This document shows positions 26,551 to 35,501 of a stretch of 64,000 nt of DNA, in pieces (the first letter of the stretch is position 1; each line of letters opens with the position of its first letter). The DNA is from Vitreimonas flagellata. GTDB taxonomy: Bacteria > Pseudomonadota > Alphaproteobacteria > Caulobacterales > Aquidulcibacteraceae. The DNA lies in assembly GCF_004634425.1 (NCBI RefSeq), contig NZ_SBJL01000001.1:1027001-1091000 (forward strand). The letters run 5' to 3'. The notes beneath the pieces are model-generated. The model did no database searches and was not told the origin of the DNA. It saw nothing but the letters and a program-made list of their open reading frames with translations. Made by a program: the position numbers and the translations under genes.

Positions 26551-28217
26551 ACCGCCACCCGCGCGTCTTCCGCCACGCGCACATCTTGCGGCGGCAGAGG
26601 CTTCTTGCCGCGCAGCACGTCGGCGATCTTTTCGGCAATCATGATCGTCGGCGCGTTGGTGTTTCCGCCTACCAAAGTCGGCATCACGCTCGCATCAACG
26701 ACGCGCAAACCTTCGACGCCGCGCACGCGCAATTGCTCGTCCAGCGGCGCTTTGTCATCCACGCCCATGCGCACGGTGCCGACCGGGTGATAGATCGTCT
26801 CCGCGTTGTCGCGAATCCACGCATCGATTTCCGCATCCGTGCGCACGTGTGGGCCGGGGCGATATTCCGGGCCGCGATAGAGGTCGAGCGCCTCCTGGCT
26901 GCAAATATCGCGCACCATGCGCACCGAATCCCGCATCGTCCGGCGATCATTCTCTTCGGCCAGATAACGTGGATCGATCAGCGGCGCGTCGAACGGATTA
27001 GTCGAGGCCAGCGTCACCGTGCCCTTGCTCTCCGGTCGCAGCTGGCAGGTGTGCACCGTGAAACCGTCGCGATCCGGCGTCACCTTGGCGTGGTCGATCA
27101 TCACGGCGTTGACGACGTGCAGCTGAATGTCCGGACGATCCAACTCGCCGCGCGTCTTCAAGAAGGCGCCGGCATGCAAATGGTTGGTCCGCCCTGGGCC
27201 TTGTTTGGTGAACAAATATTGCAGCCCGATCATCGGCTGCTTCAGGCCCTTCGTCTTCGAATACATCGAAATCGGCTTGGTCATCTCGTAGATGATGCAC
27301 GCGTCCAAATGGTCCTGCAGATTGCGCCCGACATCCGGTGCGTCCTGCACGACATCAATGCCAAGCTTCTTCAACTCGTCCGCAGGGCCAATGCCCGAAA
27401 GCTGCAACAGATGCGGCGATTGGAATGCGCCGCCGCAGACCAGCACTTCATTGTTGGCGTAAACCTTCTGCGTGACCTTGCCCGGCCCGCCTGAGAATTC
27501 GACGCCGATCGCGCGCTTCTTCTCAAACAGCACGCGCCCCGCGAACGCGTTTGAGATCACTTTCAGATTCGGGCGCGATGCGACGATCGCATTCAAATAC
27601 GCCGCCGCCGCACTCCAACGCTCACCGTCGCGGATGGTGAGGTGATACGGGCCGACGCCTTCTTGCTGATAGCCGTTGAAATCGCGCGTCACCGGATAGC
27701 CGGCTTGTTTGCCGGCTTGGATGAACGCCTTGTAGATCGGATCGCCGGGCGGCCCGCGCGACACCCAGAGCGGTCCGCCTTCGCCATTGAAGGAATCCGC
27801 GCCGTCTTCGTGATGCTGCGCACGCTTGAAATACGGCAACACGTCCGCATAGCCCCAACCATTGAGGCCCATCTGGCGCCATTGATCGTAATCGCGCGCG
27901 TGGCCGCGAATATAGATCATGCCGTTGATTGCCGACGATCCGCCCCAACCGCGCCCACGCGGCTGATACAAACGGCGATTGTTCATGAATTGCTGCGGGA
28001 CCGTCTCGAAGCCCCAATTGCTGGCGCCCTTGGCCTTGATCAGGCTGCCCACGCCCGCCGGCATCTTCACCAGCAACGAATTGTTCTTACCGCCCGCTTC
28101 CAGCAGCGCGACGGTGACGCTTGGATCTTCGCTGAGGCGGTTGGCGAGCACGCAGCCCGCGCTGCCCGCGCCGACGATGACATAATCGAATTTCTGCCCG
28201 TCCTCGATTTCGGCCAC
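26547..28217 (-). CDS. GMC-family FAD alcohol/choline-type dehydrogenase
   Basis: 556 residues from a GTG with AAGGGAG upstream. The FAD-binding fold is at the N-terminus (YVIVGAGSAGCVLANRL), followed by the GMC signatures RGRGWGGSSAINGMIYIRG and GAFQSPHLLQLSGIGP, and the C-terminal catalytic region IYHPVGTVRMG...NTNAPTIMIAEK with the His and Asn of the active site. Closest in form to BetA/AlkJ-type alcohol dehydrogenases. No betaine or alkane genes are adjacent, so the substrate is open. Confidence 0.92.
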   Translation of the reverse strand: MAEIEDGQKFDYVIVGAGSAGCVLANRLSEDPSVTVALLEAGGKNNSLLVKMPAGVGSLIKAKGASNWGFETVPQQFMNNRRLYQPRGRGWGGSSAINGMIYIRGHARDYDQWRQMGLNGWGYADVLPYFKRAQHHEDGADSFNGEGGPLWVSRGPPGDPIYKAFIQAGKQAGYPVTRDFNGYQQEGVGPYHLTIRDGERWSAAAAYLNAIVASRPNLKVISNAFAGRVLFEKKRAIGVEFSGGPGKVTQKVYANNEVLVCGGAFQSPHLLQLSGIGPADELKKLGIDVVQDAPDVGRNLQDHLDACIIYEMTKPISMYSKTKGLKQPMIGLQYLFTKQGPGRTNHLHAGAFLKTRGELDRPDIQLHVVNAVMIDHAKVTPDRDGFTVHTCQLRPESKGTVTLASTNPFDAPLIDPRYLAEENDRRTMRDSVRMVRDICSQEALDLYRGPEYRPGPHVRTDAEIDAWIRDNAETIYHPVGTVRMGVDDKAPLDEQLRVRGVEGLRVVDASVMPTLVGGNTNAPTIMIAEKIADVLRGKKPLPPQDVRVAEDARVAV

Positions 28218-28375
28218 GTGTCGCTCCCTTCGCGCCCATAAAACCAAAGGTCGTCGGGCGTCACTTTTGTCTGCTCGTCCCCGATTAGCAGATCAAACCC
28301 GCCCCGGCGAGATGACGCAGGCGTCAAGTTTAATCCTTAAGCCAAACTTTACGGTGAACGGGCTTTCATCACACC

Positions 28376-29008
28376 ATGTCCAACGCCGCCCCGAAACTCG
28401 ATTTGGCCGCCGCCGCGCGCCGCCTGACCGCCGCCCAAGTCGGTATCCGCGAGCGCCGCCGCTTCCGCCGCATCCCGATCGAGGTGAACGGCCGCCTTCT
28501 CGACACGCTCGGCCGCGAGCTCGACTGCCGCACCGCCGACATCTCCCCCGGCGACATCCGCATCGCCGCCCCGGCGCTCCCCAGCGTCGGCGAGCGCGTC
28601 GTGCTTTACCTTGACGGCTTTGGCCGCGTCTCCGGCTCGGTCGCCCGCCATTGCGGCGAAGGCGAAGCCGCCGTGATCTTCGATTTCAGCGCCCATAAGC
28701 GCGAGAAAATGGCCGAACAACTGACGATCGCCATGAACAAGCAATTGTTCGACGGCGCCATCGTTGAGGACGAAAAGCCGATCGTCGCGGCGCGCCCCGA
28801 TCACATGACGCGCATCGAATTCGAAGACGGCCAAACCTGCATGGGCGAAATTCTCGATTTCTCGCTGGCCGGCGTCACCGTCCGCACAGGCCGCAACCCG
28901 CCGCTTATCGGCGCCTGGGTGCGCATCGGTTCGATCCACGGCCGTGTCGCGCGCTTGATCGAAGGCGGCTTCGCCGTCGATTTCGAAAACCGCCCGAAGA
29001 GCGCTTAA
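28376..29008 (+). CDS. Tandem PilZ-like c-di-GMP protein
   Basis: 210 residues without a membrane span. The first half has the PilZ Arg motif (RERRRFRRIPIEVNG) followed by TADISPGDI, where the usual DxSxxG is off by one. The second half repeats the fold (RIEFEDGQTCMGEILDFSLAGVTVRTG) and carries an exact DxSxxG, but no clear RxxxR. So each half keeps one of the two canonical motifs. Probably a c-di-GMP-responsive regulator of motility or surface behaviour. Confidence 0.82.
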   Translation: MSNAAPKLDLAAAARRLTAAQVGIRERRRFRRIPIEVNGRLLDTLGRELDCRTADISPGDIRIAAPALPSVGERVVLYLDGFGRVSGSVARHCGEGEAAVIFDFSAHKREKMAEQLTIAMNKQLFDGAIVEDEKPIVAARPDHMTRIEFEDGQTCMGEILDFSLAGVTVRTGRNPPLIGAWVRIGSIHGRVARLIEGGFAVDFENRPKSA

Positions 29009-29098
29009 CCTTTCACTCACCAACCGGCACGCCGGTTGCACCCGCTCGTCTCGTCGGCGCCGCCTTACCGCGCGCCGTTTCGAAACGGAGCAGTAACC

Positions 29099-29629
29099 GT
29101 GTCAGACGTCGCCGCGCCGATCCGCGTTGTCGCCACCAGCCAATGGTGGGTGCAGGTGCGCGGCAAGAATTATGGCCCGTACACCATGGCCCAACTCTCC
29201 GACTTCGTTACTGAAGGTCGCATCCGGCCCGCGACCAAAGTCTCCGACGCAGCGGACGGCCCGTGGATCGAGGCGCGCCGCGTCGTCGGCCTGATGGCGC
29301 AACCGCGCAGTGACGCCGCTAACGAAAACAACGAAGGCGCCAATGTCTTCGTGCACGCCGAAATCTTCTCGGGCTCGTGGGACGCGTACATGGCCGCACT
29401 CACGTCGATGGGGCACGTCTGCGAACTCGCGCCAGGCCTTTGGATTTTGCGCACGCGGCTTTCTGCGGGCGTCATCCGCAACACGCTCTCGCAAACGCTC
29501 GAGCGCGGCGACCGCTTCGTCGTGATCGATGCGACGCGCGATCGCTTGGCCTGGTTCAATCTTGGCCCGGAGACAGACGTGCGCATCGGCAAAGTCTGGA
29601 ACGGCCCACTGCCCGAAGCAAAGCGCTAA
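29099..29629 (+). CDS. GYF_2-domain protein
   Basis: 176 residues from a GTG with GGAG upstream. The GYF_2 domain occupies about 15-70: WWVQVRGKNYGPYTMAQLSDFVTEGRIRPATKVSDAADGPWIEA. The C-terminal half (VHAEIFSGSWDAYMAALTSMG, RFVVIDATRDRLAWFNLGPE) is an alpha/beta unit of unknown function. It follows the PilZ gene by 90 bases on the same strand. GYF domains bind proline-rich peptides; the target is unknown. Confidence 0.8.
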   Translation: MSDVAAPIRVVATSQWWVQVRGKNYGPYTMAQLSDFVTEGRIRPATKVSDAADGPWIEARRVVGLMAQPRSDAANENNEGANVFVHAEIFSGSWDAYMAALTSMGHVCELAPGLWILRTRLSAGVIRNTLSQTLERGDRFVVIDATRDRLAWFNLGPETDVRIGKVWNGPLPEAKR

Positions 29630-29634
29630 GTCTT

Positions 29635-29720
29635 CGGACCGCCGGCTTCCAGCCGGCATGCGTGAAACTGCATAGACCTGAGAAGTTTGAGCAGATTGCC
29701 GGCTGCAAGCCGGCGGTCCG
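29635..29720. repeat. REP-like palindrome, copy 2
   Basis: The 24-base arms (29635-29658 and 29697-29720) match at 23 positions; each arm holds CCGGCTT/C-type inner palindromes. The outer sequence CGGACCGCCGGC recurs in copies 3 and 4. It fills the space between convergent genes and abuts the carbonic anhydrase stop. Confidence 0.82.
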
Positions 29721-30260
29721 CTAAACGTTGAACCCGCTCTTGTTCATATCGCGCTTATAGCGCTTCCAATTCTCGACATAATGATGCGCCGAGCCTTCGA
29801 TTACCTGGCGCTGCACATCTTCGAGCCTACGCGCCACGCGCGCCGGCGCGCCCGTGATCAGCGATCCTTCCTCGAACGTCTTGCGCTCCGTCACCAAAGC
29901 GTGCGCACCCACCAAACAATGCGAAGGAATCACAGCGTGGTTGAGCACCGTCGCCTTGATGCCGATCAGCGAATTATCTGCGATCGTGCAGCCGTGCAGC
30001 ATAACTTGATGGCCGATCGTGACGTTCTTCCCGATCGTCAGCGGTGCGCCCATGTCGGTGTGCAACACGCTGCCGTCCTGCACGTTTGAGTTTTCGCCGA
30101 CGAGAATCGGTTCGTTATCGCCCCGCAAAACCGCGCCGAACCACACCGATGCGTTGCGCTTCAGAATGATCTTGCCCACGAGAACGGCGCCCGGCGCCAC
30201 CCAGAAGGCATTTTCATCTTCCACTTCCAGATCCGCATCGGCCAAAGCGTAGATCGCCAT
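29721..30260 (-). CDS. Gamma-class carbonic anhydrase-like protein
   Basis: 179 residues. Left-handed beta-helix hexapeptide repeats are seen throughout (NAFWVAPGAVLVGKIILKRNASVWFGAVLRGD, NSNVQDGSVLHTD, GKNVTIGHQVMLHGC, NSLIGIKATVLN). The zinc-ligand histidines of the family are present in VLHTD and GHQVMLHG. YrdA/CaiE-like; catalytic activity is plausible but many members lack it. Divergent from phoH. Confidence 0.92.
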   Translation of the reverse strand: MAIYALADADLEVEDENAFWVAPGAVLVGKIILKRNASVWFGAVLRGDNEPILVGENSNVQDGSVLHTDMGAPLTIGKNVTIGHQVMLHGCTIADNSLIGIKATVLNHAVIPSHCLVGAHALVTERKTFEEGSLITGAPARVARRLEDVQRQVIEGSAHHYVENWKRYKRDMNKSGFNV

Positions 30261-30360
30261 CGATATGCTCCTTGTGCGGCGCGCCTTATCGCTTGTGCGA
30301 AATGTTTGTGACGCCCGCCGAACGCAATACGTCGTTAACCGGATCAGCGTCTCCTGAGAA

Positions 30361-30570
30361 CATCACAGTTCAGATTTTCTGAATTGTCCGGTCTCCTGGA
30401 TGCGCGAGCATCCTAATGTGGGGGAGAGCGTGGGCGCGAAGCGCAGGAAGCAAACCAGCTTAGCACCGCCCCCCGGCGCACGAGTCTTCGACTCCCCAGA
30501 TTCGGCCGTCGATACCGCCGACATCTTTTTCGACTCCCCAGCCGCAGGCCAAAAGCCTGCGGCTTTTTCG
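30361..30570 (+). ncRNA. Possible small RNA or leader upstream of phoH
   Basis: The 334-base gap (30261-30594) has no credible protein. Structures seen: a near-perfect palindrome at 30365-30387 (10-base arms, one mismatch); a G-rich/C-rich pairing near 30419-30475; two exact copies of TTCGACTCCCCAG (30487-30499, 30529-30541); and a textbook intrinsic terminator at 30540-30568 placed before, not after, the coding gene. A terminator 27 bases upstream of the phoH start implies an independent short transcript or an attenuated leader. No known RNA family recognised. Confidence 0.4.
30540..30568 (+). terminator. Intrinsic terminator upstream of phoH
   Basis: Stem AGCCGCAGGC / GCCTGCGGCT with a five-base loop, followed by TTTTT (30564-30568). 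It points toward phoH and ends 26 bases before its ATG. Confidence 0.82.
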
Positions 30571-30594
30571 TCCATCTCCAGGAAGGAGAAATCT

Positions 30595-31374
30595 ATGGCG
30601 AAGCGTCCAGCGAAGCGTCGGCACGCACAAGGCGTGCTCAACGTGGAAGAATTCCAACGTGAAGATCGGCGCGCAAGGAATTTGAAAGTGCTCGATGGCG
30701 GCTGGCAAGGCCAAGACACCCCATCACAAGGCGCTGGCGCACGCGACCAAAGCTTCATAAAAAATGTACGGCCGAAATCCAAAGGCCAAACCGCTTTGAT
30801 GGAAGCGATCGACTCACATTCGCTCGTTCTGGCGCTCGGCCCCGCCGGCACCGGTAAAACCTATCTCGCCATCACCAAAGCAGTAGAAGCTCTCGAAAGC
30901 GGCAAAGTCGGCCGCATCGTGCTCTCACGCCCTGCCGTCGAAGCGGGTGAATCACTCGGCTTCTTGCCCGGCGCGATGGAAGACAAGCTCGCACCGTACC
31001 TGCGCCCGCTCTACGACGCGTTGCAAGATCGCCTTTCGCCGAAGCGCCTCAAAGCGTTGATGGCCGAAGGGCTGATCGAAATCGCGCCGGTTGGCTTCAT
31101 GCGCGGCCGCACGCTCAACAATGCGTTCGTCGTCATCGACGAAGCGCAGAATTGCACCTACGGCCAGATCAAAATGCTGCTGACGCGCCTGGGTTGGAAT
31201 TCAACCATGGTCGTCACCGGCGACCCCGCGCAAACCGATCTTCTGCCCGATCTCTCCGGCCTGCACTCTGTCGCCGACAAGCTCGAAGGCGTGAAGAACA
31301 TCGCCGTCTGCCGCCTCGGCGACGCCGATATCGTCCGCCACCCGCTCGTCGCGTCCATGTTGGGTGTCTTATAG
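30595..31374 (+). CDS. PhoH-family ATPase
   Basis: 259 residues starting at the ATG with AAGGAG eight bases upstream (an earlier in-frame start would run through the terminator hairpin). The ATP-binding domain has Walker A LGPAGTGKTYLAITKAVEAL, Walker B FVVIDEAQN, TGDPAQTDL and the RPAVEAGESLGFLPG signature. A short basic N-terminus (MAKRPAKRRHAQG) precedes it. In many bacteria PhoH is linked with ybeY and Lnt; those neighbours are absent here. It is probably an RNA-linked ATPase/helicase. Confidence 0.92.
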   Translation: MAKRPAKRRHAQGVLNVEEFQREDRRARNLKVLDGGWQGQDTPSQGAGARDQSFIKNVRPKSKGQTALMEAIDSHSLVLALGPAGTGKTYLAITKAVEALESGKVGRIVLSRPAVEAGESLGFLPGAMEDKLAPYLRPLYDALQDRLSPKRLKALMAEGLIEIAPVGFMRGRTLNNAFVVIDEAQNCTYGQIKMLLTRLGWNSTMVVTGDPAQTDLLPDLSGLHSVADKLEGVKNIAVCRLGDADIVRHPLVASMLGVL

Positions 31375-31444
31375 CGCCCACGTCCGCGCCGCTTCCTCAA
31401 GCGAGCGCGTTGTGACTGTGTTGGATGATACGAATTGACTCAAA

Positions 31445-31469
31445 AGCCCCGGCGTCGCCGGGGCTTTTT
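31445..31469 (+). terminator. phoH terminator
   Basis: AGCCCCGGC / GCCGGGGCT stem with loop GTC, followed by a T-rich run (TTTTTC). It lies 70 bases after the phoH stop and 50 before the next ATG. Confidence 0.9.
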
Positions 31470-31518
31470 CTTGTCCTGTGCTTTGCACTACGCTAGCACC
31501 AAGCGCAGGAGGGCCGAT

Positions 31519-32979
31519 ATGCAGCGTACGCGCCATTTCATCCGCAGCGTCATCCTCACAGCGCTCGCGTTCCCGCTTATCGCCTGCGCGACCATCGACT
31601 CCACCGCAGACGCGCCCTCAGTCGCCGCCAACGAGCGCGTGCGCGCTGGCCAACAGCATCCCCAAGTCGTCGCGCAATTCGGCGGCGCGGTGGAAGGCCC
31701 GCTTGGAACTTACGTTTCCAGCGTCGGCGAGCGCGTGGCGGCGGCAGCTGGCATTCCCGGCCAATGCACCTTCACAGTGATCAATTCCGACGTCGTCAAC
31801 GCCTTCGCCGTACCCGGCTGCTACATCTACATCACGCGCGGCCTGCTCGCGATCATGAACTCGGAAGACGAACTCGCCTCCGTGCTCGGCCACGAAGTCG
31901 GCCACGTGGTCGCCGACCACTCCGCGCGCCGGCAAAACACCGCCACCATGACCACGCTGGGCGCCATCGTCGCCGGCGTACTCACCGGCTCGGGCGACAT
32001 CGCGCAACTCGCGGGGCAAGCCGGCCAACTTTACGCGCTGAATTATTCGCGCGATCAGGAATACGAGGCCGACGATCTTGGCGTCCGTTATCTGCTCACC
32101 AACGGCTACAACGCCTACGCGGCCGCCGACATGCTGCATGCGCTGGGCCTCAATGACGCGCTCACCACGCGCACCAGCCAGCGCGACACCGCAAGCGCCA
32201 TTCCAGCCTGGGCGCGCACGCACCCGCTCTCCGCCGACCGCGTCACCCGCGCGACGGGCCGGGCACAAGCCGCCGGCGCCGTACGCGGTGCGCCGCCGGA
32301 ACGCACGCAGCCCTATCTGCAAGCCATCAGCGGCATGATCTATGGCGACGATCCCGCGCAGGGCTTCGTCAATGGCCGCACGTTTGCGCATCCCGGCATG
32401 CGCATCGCCTTCGATGCGCCGCAGGGCTTTACGCTCACCAACACAACCACCGCCGTGCTGATCGCTGGACCAAACAATGCGCGGGCGCAATTCTCAGGCG
32501 GCGTGCTGCCGTCGGAAGGATTGGAAGCCTACGCCAATGCGCGCCTGCGCCAACTCATCGGCCAAGCCCGCGCGCAAATTGGCCAGGCACAGCGCAGCAC
32601 CACGAATGGCTTAGAGACTGTCTCCATTCCCGCACGCGCGCAGACACAGCAGGGCCAGATCGTGGACGTCTCGGTCACCGCTTATCGCGTGAACGATCGC
32701 GTCTATCATTTCCTCACGCTGGCGCCGCAAGGCGGCGGCGCGGCGATGACGCCGATGCTCGGCTCCATGCGCACGCTCACCACGCAGCAAGCCGCCGCGT
32801 TGCGCCCGCGCCGCATCGAACTCGTGCAAGTCGGTGCGCGCGACACGGCGCAAAGTCTGTCACGCCGCATGGCCTATGACGATTACCAGCTCGAGCGCTT
32901 CCTCGCGATCAACGGGCTCGACAGCGCAAGCGCGCTCCGCGCCGGCGAAGCGGTGAAGATCGTCACTTACGCGCGCTGA
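31519..32979 (+). CDS. Lipoprotein M48 metallopeptidase with C-terminal LysM-like domain
   Basis: 486 residues. AGGAGG lies six bases before the ATG. The lipobox LIAC gives Cys23. The zinc motif HEVGH (125-129) and downstream SRDQEYEADDLG (third ligand Glu) define a BepA/YfgC-like M48 peptidase for outer-membrane protein quality control. The final 60 residues (VGARDTAQSLSRRMAYDDYQLERFLAINGLDSASALRAGEAVKIV) form a LysM-like peptidoglycan-binding unit. Converges with the M15 gene with 13 bases overlap. Confidence 0.92.
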   Translation: MQRTRHFIRSVILTALAFPLIACATIDSTADAPSVAANERVRAGQQHPQVVAQFGGAVEGPLGTYVSSVGERVAAAAGIPGQCTFTVINSDVVNAFAVPGCYIYITRGLLAIMNSEDELASVLGHEVGHVVADHSARRQNTATMTTLGAIVAGVLTGSGDIAQLAGQAGQLYALNYSRDQEYEADDLGVRYLLTNGYNAYAAADMLHALGLNDALTTRTSQRDTASAIPAWARTHPLSADRVTRATGRAQAAGAVRGAPPERTQPYLQAISGMIYGDDPAQGFVNGRTFAHPGMRIAFDAPQGFTLTNTTTAVLIAGPNNARAQFSGGVLPSEGLEAYANARLRQLIGQARAQIGQAQRSTTNGLETVSIPARAQTQQGQIVDVSVTAYRVNDRVYHFLTLAPQGGGAAMTPMLGSMRTLTTQQAAALRPRRIELVQVGARDTAQSLSRRMAYDDYQLERFLAINGLDSASALRAGEAVKIVTYAR

Positions 32980-33590
32980 TCAGGATCATCGGTCGAACCA
33001 CAGGGCGAACTTGCGGCGCGGAAGTCCGCGCCCCAGCGGCGATAGCGGGTCGCGTCAATATGGAAGCGGCGGGCCTGATAGATGCCCATGCCGATGTCGA
33101 ACCGCGCACCCTGGCGTGCGTGGAGCGGGCACAGCACCGCGATCAACCGCTCGCGCGTGACCGATGGATTACGTGGCACAAGATCAAGCGCATGGAAGGC
33201 GCGATGCGTGCTTCGAGACGCGCCGCGCACGCAATCGTTGAACGCCTGATCACGATAGCCAGAGGCGACCGTCACTTGACCGATCATCGGCTCAACATGA
33301 TCGCGCACAAAGCGCAGCGTCGGCACTATGTGCGGCCATGTTTCTTCCGGCGGCATCGTGAACGGCTCGACGACACATTGCGGCGCAAGGCGATCCGTCA
33401 ACCAAAGCTCGCGCGCCGGGACGACATCGGCGACGCCTTCGCGCTCCAGCATTGCTTCGAACCGTGCGAAGGCCGGGGCACGCGAAGCGTGCGCCGACAA
33501 CCATCGTTCAAATTCAGACTGTCCCGCAGGCGTGATCTCGGACGTGCACGCACCAACAAACAACATCAGTGCGATGAGCCAACGCCGCAT
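32967..33590 (-). CDS. M15-type peptidase lipoprotein (D-Ala-D-Ala carboxypeptidase-like)
   Basis: 207 residues. The ATG overlaps the gmk stop (ATGA). The signal ends in the lipobox VGAC (Cys15). The zinc-peptidase motif is seen in VASGYRDQAFNDCVRGASRSTHRAFHALDLVP (H-x6-D-like) with the second half RFDIGMGIYQARRFHIDATRYRRWG. Likely trims peptidoglycan peptides at the membrane surface. Transcribed with yicC and gmk. Confidence 0.82.
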   Translation of the reverse strand: MRRWLIALMLFVGACTSEITPAGQSEFERWLSAHASRAPAFARFEAMLEREGVADVVPARELWLTDRLAPQCVVEPFTMPPEETWPHIVPTLRFVRDHVEPMIGQVTVASGYRDQAFNDCVRGASRSTHRAFHALDLVPRNPSVTRERLIAVLCPLHARQGARFDIGMGIYQARRFHIDATRYRRWGADFRAASSPCGSTDDPDQRA

Positions 33591-34228
33591 CAAATCCCCT
33601 GTTTCAGCCGCTCCACGTGCAGCTTGAGCCAGAGCTGACGGTTCCGCTTCAGCCGCTCCGCCGCCAGGATTTGCTTCACTTGCGCCAGCGTCTGCTCCAG
33701 CAGCGTGTTGACCAGCACGTAATCGTATTCTTCCCAATGGCTGATCTCGTTCAGCGAGCGCGCCATGCGCGAATTGATCACCTCTTCGCTGTCTTCCGCG
33801 CGCGCACGCAGACGCCGCTCCAACTCCGCCATCGAGGGCGGCAGAATGAAGATGCCAACCACGTCCTGCGGCTCAGCCGCGCGCAGGGCGCGCGCGCCCT
33901 GCCAATCGACGTCGAACAACACGTCCTTGCCTTGAATCAGCATCGCTTCGACCGGGGCGCGCGGCGTGCCGTAATGATTGCCGAACACAAGGGCGTGCTC
34001 GAGAAACTCGCCGCGATCGGCCATTTCCTCGAACGCTTCGCGCTGCATGAATTTGTATTCGCGGCCGTCGACCTCGCTCGGTCGCGGCGCGCGCGTGGTG
34101 GCCGACACCGACAACGACATGTTGTCGTCCGACTCTAGAAGTTTCCGCGCCAGGGTGGATTTGCCGGCGCCCGACGGGCTCGACAGCACGAACATCAGCC
34201 CGCGCCGCGCGACGTGTTCATTCAACAT
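33590..34228 (-). CDS. gmk: Guanylate kinase
   Basis: 212 residues. Walker A SSPSGAGKSTLARKLL, the GMP-binding TTRAPRPSEVDGREYKFM, the FLEHALVFGNHYGTP motif and the DVDWQGARALR segment are all in place. It phosphorylates GMP to GDP. It overlaps the yicC stop by 11 bases and the M15 gene by one, an operon arrangement frequent for yicC-gmk in alphaproteobacteria. Confidence 0.97.
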   Translation of the reverse strand: MLNEHVARRGLMFVLSSPSGAGKSTLARKLLESDDNMSLSVSATTRAPRPSEVDGREYKFMQREAFEEMADRGEFLEHALVFGNHYGTPRAPVEAMLIQGKDVLFDVDWQGARALRAAEPQDVVGIFILPPSMAELERRLRARAEDSEEVINSRMARSLNEISHWEEYDYVLVNTLLEQTLAQVKQILAAERLKRNRQLWLKLHVERLKQGI

Positions 34229-35102
34229 TGGCGGCTTGCTCCTTGATCTGATCGACCAACGTTTTCAAATCGAGCCCAATCCGCGTGAGTTCGAGATCGG
34301 CCGATTTGGAACATAGCGTGTTGGCTTCGCGCGTAAGCTCCTGGCTCAGAAAGTCGAGCCGACGCCCCGCGGGCTCAGGCTTCGTGAGCAATTGGCGCAG
34401 CTCAAGCGTATGCGCCGAAAGCCGCTCCAATTCTTCCTGCACGTCCGCACGCGTCGCCGCGATCGCCGCTTCCTGCGCTACGCGCGCGGGATCGAGCTTC
34501 ACCTCGGGAGAAAGCGAGTCCAGCCGCTGCTTGATCCGCTCCAAAGCCGCCGTCGGCGCAGCCGCAGCGGACGTCCGCGCCGCCGCGATCAGCGTCTCCA
34601 TGCGGTCCGCCGCGTCCGAGAACACCGCGCGCAACGCACGCCCCTCGGCCTGACGCGCCTGCGCGAGCTTCGCCAACGTATCGTTGAAGCCAGAGAGCAA
34701 TGTCGCTTCCAACGCGGCGCGCTCTTCCTCGCTCTGCTCGACGCCATCTTCTGCGGCCAGTACGCCGCGCACGCTGAGCAGTCCATCCCAGGACGGCTTG
34801 CCGACGCGATCGCCAAACGTCTCGCCCGCTTGCAGCAGACGCTCCACTAAAGCGAAATCGATCTTCAACGCCGCCGCGGCCGCCGCATCTCGCGCCAAAT
34901 TCAACGACGCCTGCAACGAGCCGCGTTTGAACTTCGCGTTCGCCGCCGCGCGCAGCGCTGGCTCCAGCGTGTCGAAGCCCTGCGGCAGGCGCAGCTTCAG
35001 ATCCAACCCGCGCCCGTTGACGCTCTTCACTTCCCAGATCCAACGCTGGCCGGCGTGTTCTCCCTCGCTCCGCGCGAATCCTGTCATGCCCGAAATGCTC
35101 AT
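34218..35102 (-). CDS. YicC-family endoribonuclease
   Basis: 294 residues from MSISGMTGFARSEG. Family signatures are MTGFARSEG at the start, WEVKSVNGRGLDLKLRLP, and the C-terminal REANTLCSKSADLELTRIGLDLKTLVDQIKEQAANVE (usual REQVQNIE). YicC proteins cleave RNA and affect stationary-phase survival. Overlaps gmk, indicating co-translation. Confidence 0.93.
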   Translation of the reverse strand: MSISGMTGFARSEGEHAGQRWIWEVKSVNGRGLDLKLRLPQGFDTLEPALRAAANAKFKRGSLQASLNLARDAAAAAALKIDFALVERLLQAGETFGDRVGKPSWDGLLSVRGVLAAEDGVEQSEEERAALEATLLSGFNDTLAKLAQARQAEGRALRAVFSDAADRMETLIAAARTSAAAAPTAALERIKQRLDSLSPEVKLDPARVAQEAAIAATRADVQEELERLSAHTLELRQLLTKPEPAGRRLDFLSQELTREANTLCSKSADLELTRIGLDLKTLVDQIKEQAANVE

Positions 35103-35194
35103 GAGCGACCTTGTCGCGTATTTTTGCCCCAAGTGTCACGCGACCTTTATGCGACTCAGGCATCCAGGGCGCGGGTAAGACAGGGGCTTGGCCC

Positions 35195-35464
35195 ATGACG
35201 CTGGCGACCACGACATCCGCGACGACGGGCCTGCGCTTGGCGCGCACCGGCTACACCCCTGATCTCATGCTCTTTGTCCTTGCCGTCGCACTCTGCATCG
35301 CCTTGCTTTTCCAGGGTGGCCTCGATGCCTTGATCGGCGCGGGCGTCGGCGCCTGGTTCAGCGCGCGCAATCCGAGAACTGCGCTCTCAGGCGCATTTGC
35401 CGGGCTTTTCGTCGGCGCTCTATTCGCCGCCTTCTTTCACGATGCGCTCACGGCGCTCGTCTGA
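35195..35464 (+). CDS. Small membrane protein of unknown function
   Basis: 89 residues starting MTLATTTSATTG. Two or three hydrophobic segments (about 24-42, 44-58, 63-85: LMLFVLAVALCIALLF, GGLDALIGAGVGAWF, LSGAFAGLFVGALFAAFF). Transcribed away from yicC and followed by a terminator 38 bases after the stop, so it is a single-gene unit. No named family recognised. Confidence 0.65.
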   Translation: MTLATTTSATTGLRLARTGYTPDLMLFVLAVALCIALLFQGGLDALIGAGVGAWFSARNPRTALSGAFAGLFVGALFAAFFHDALTALV

Positions 35465-35501
35465 CCGTACAGCCCCGCGGCCTCGACCCTGGCCGCACCT
35501 C

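Noticed and set aside
30430-30480. Resemblance to the 4.5S (SRP) RNA motif in GCAGGAAGCAAACCAGC
   Set aside because: The conserved GGAAGGAAGCA loop is not present and the pairing of the flanks does not match; left as part of an unassigned small-RNA candidate.
30400-30594. Upstream start for phoH
   Set aside because: It would place the intrinsic terminator inside the coding region and lacks a ribosome site; ATG 30595 has AAGGAG.
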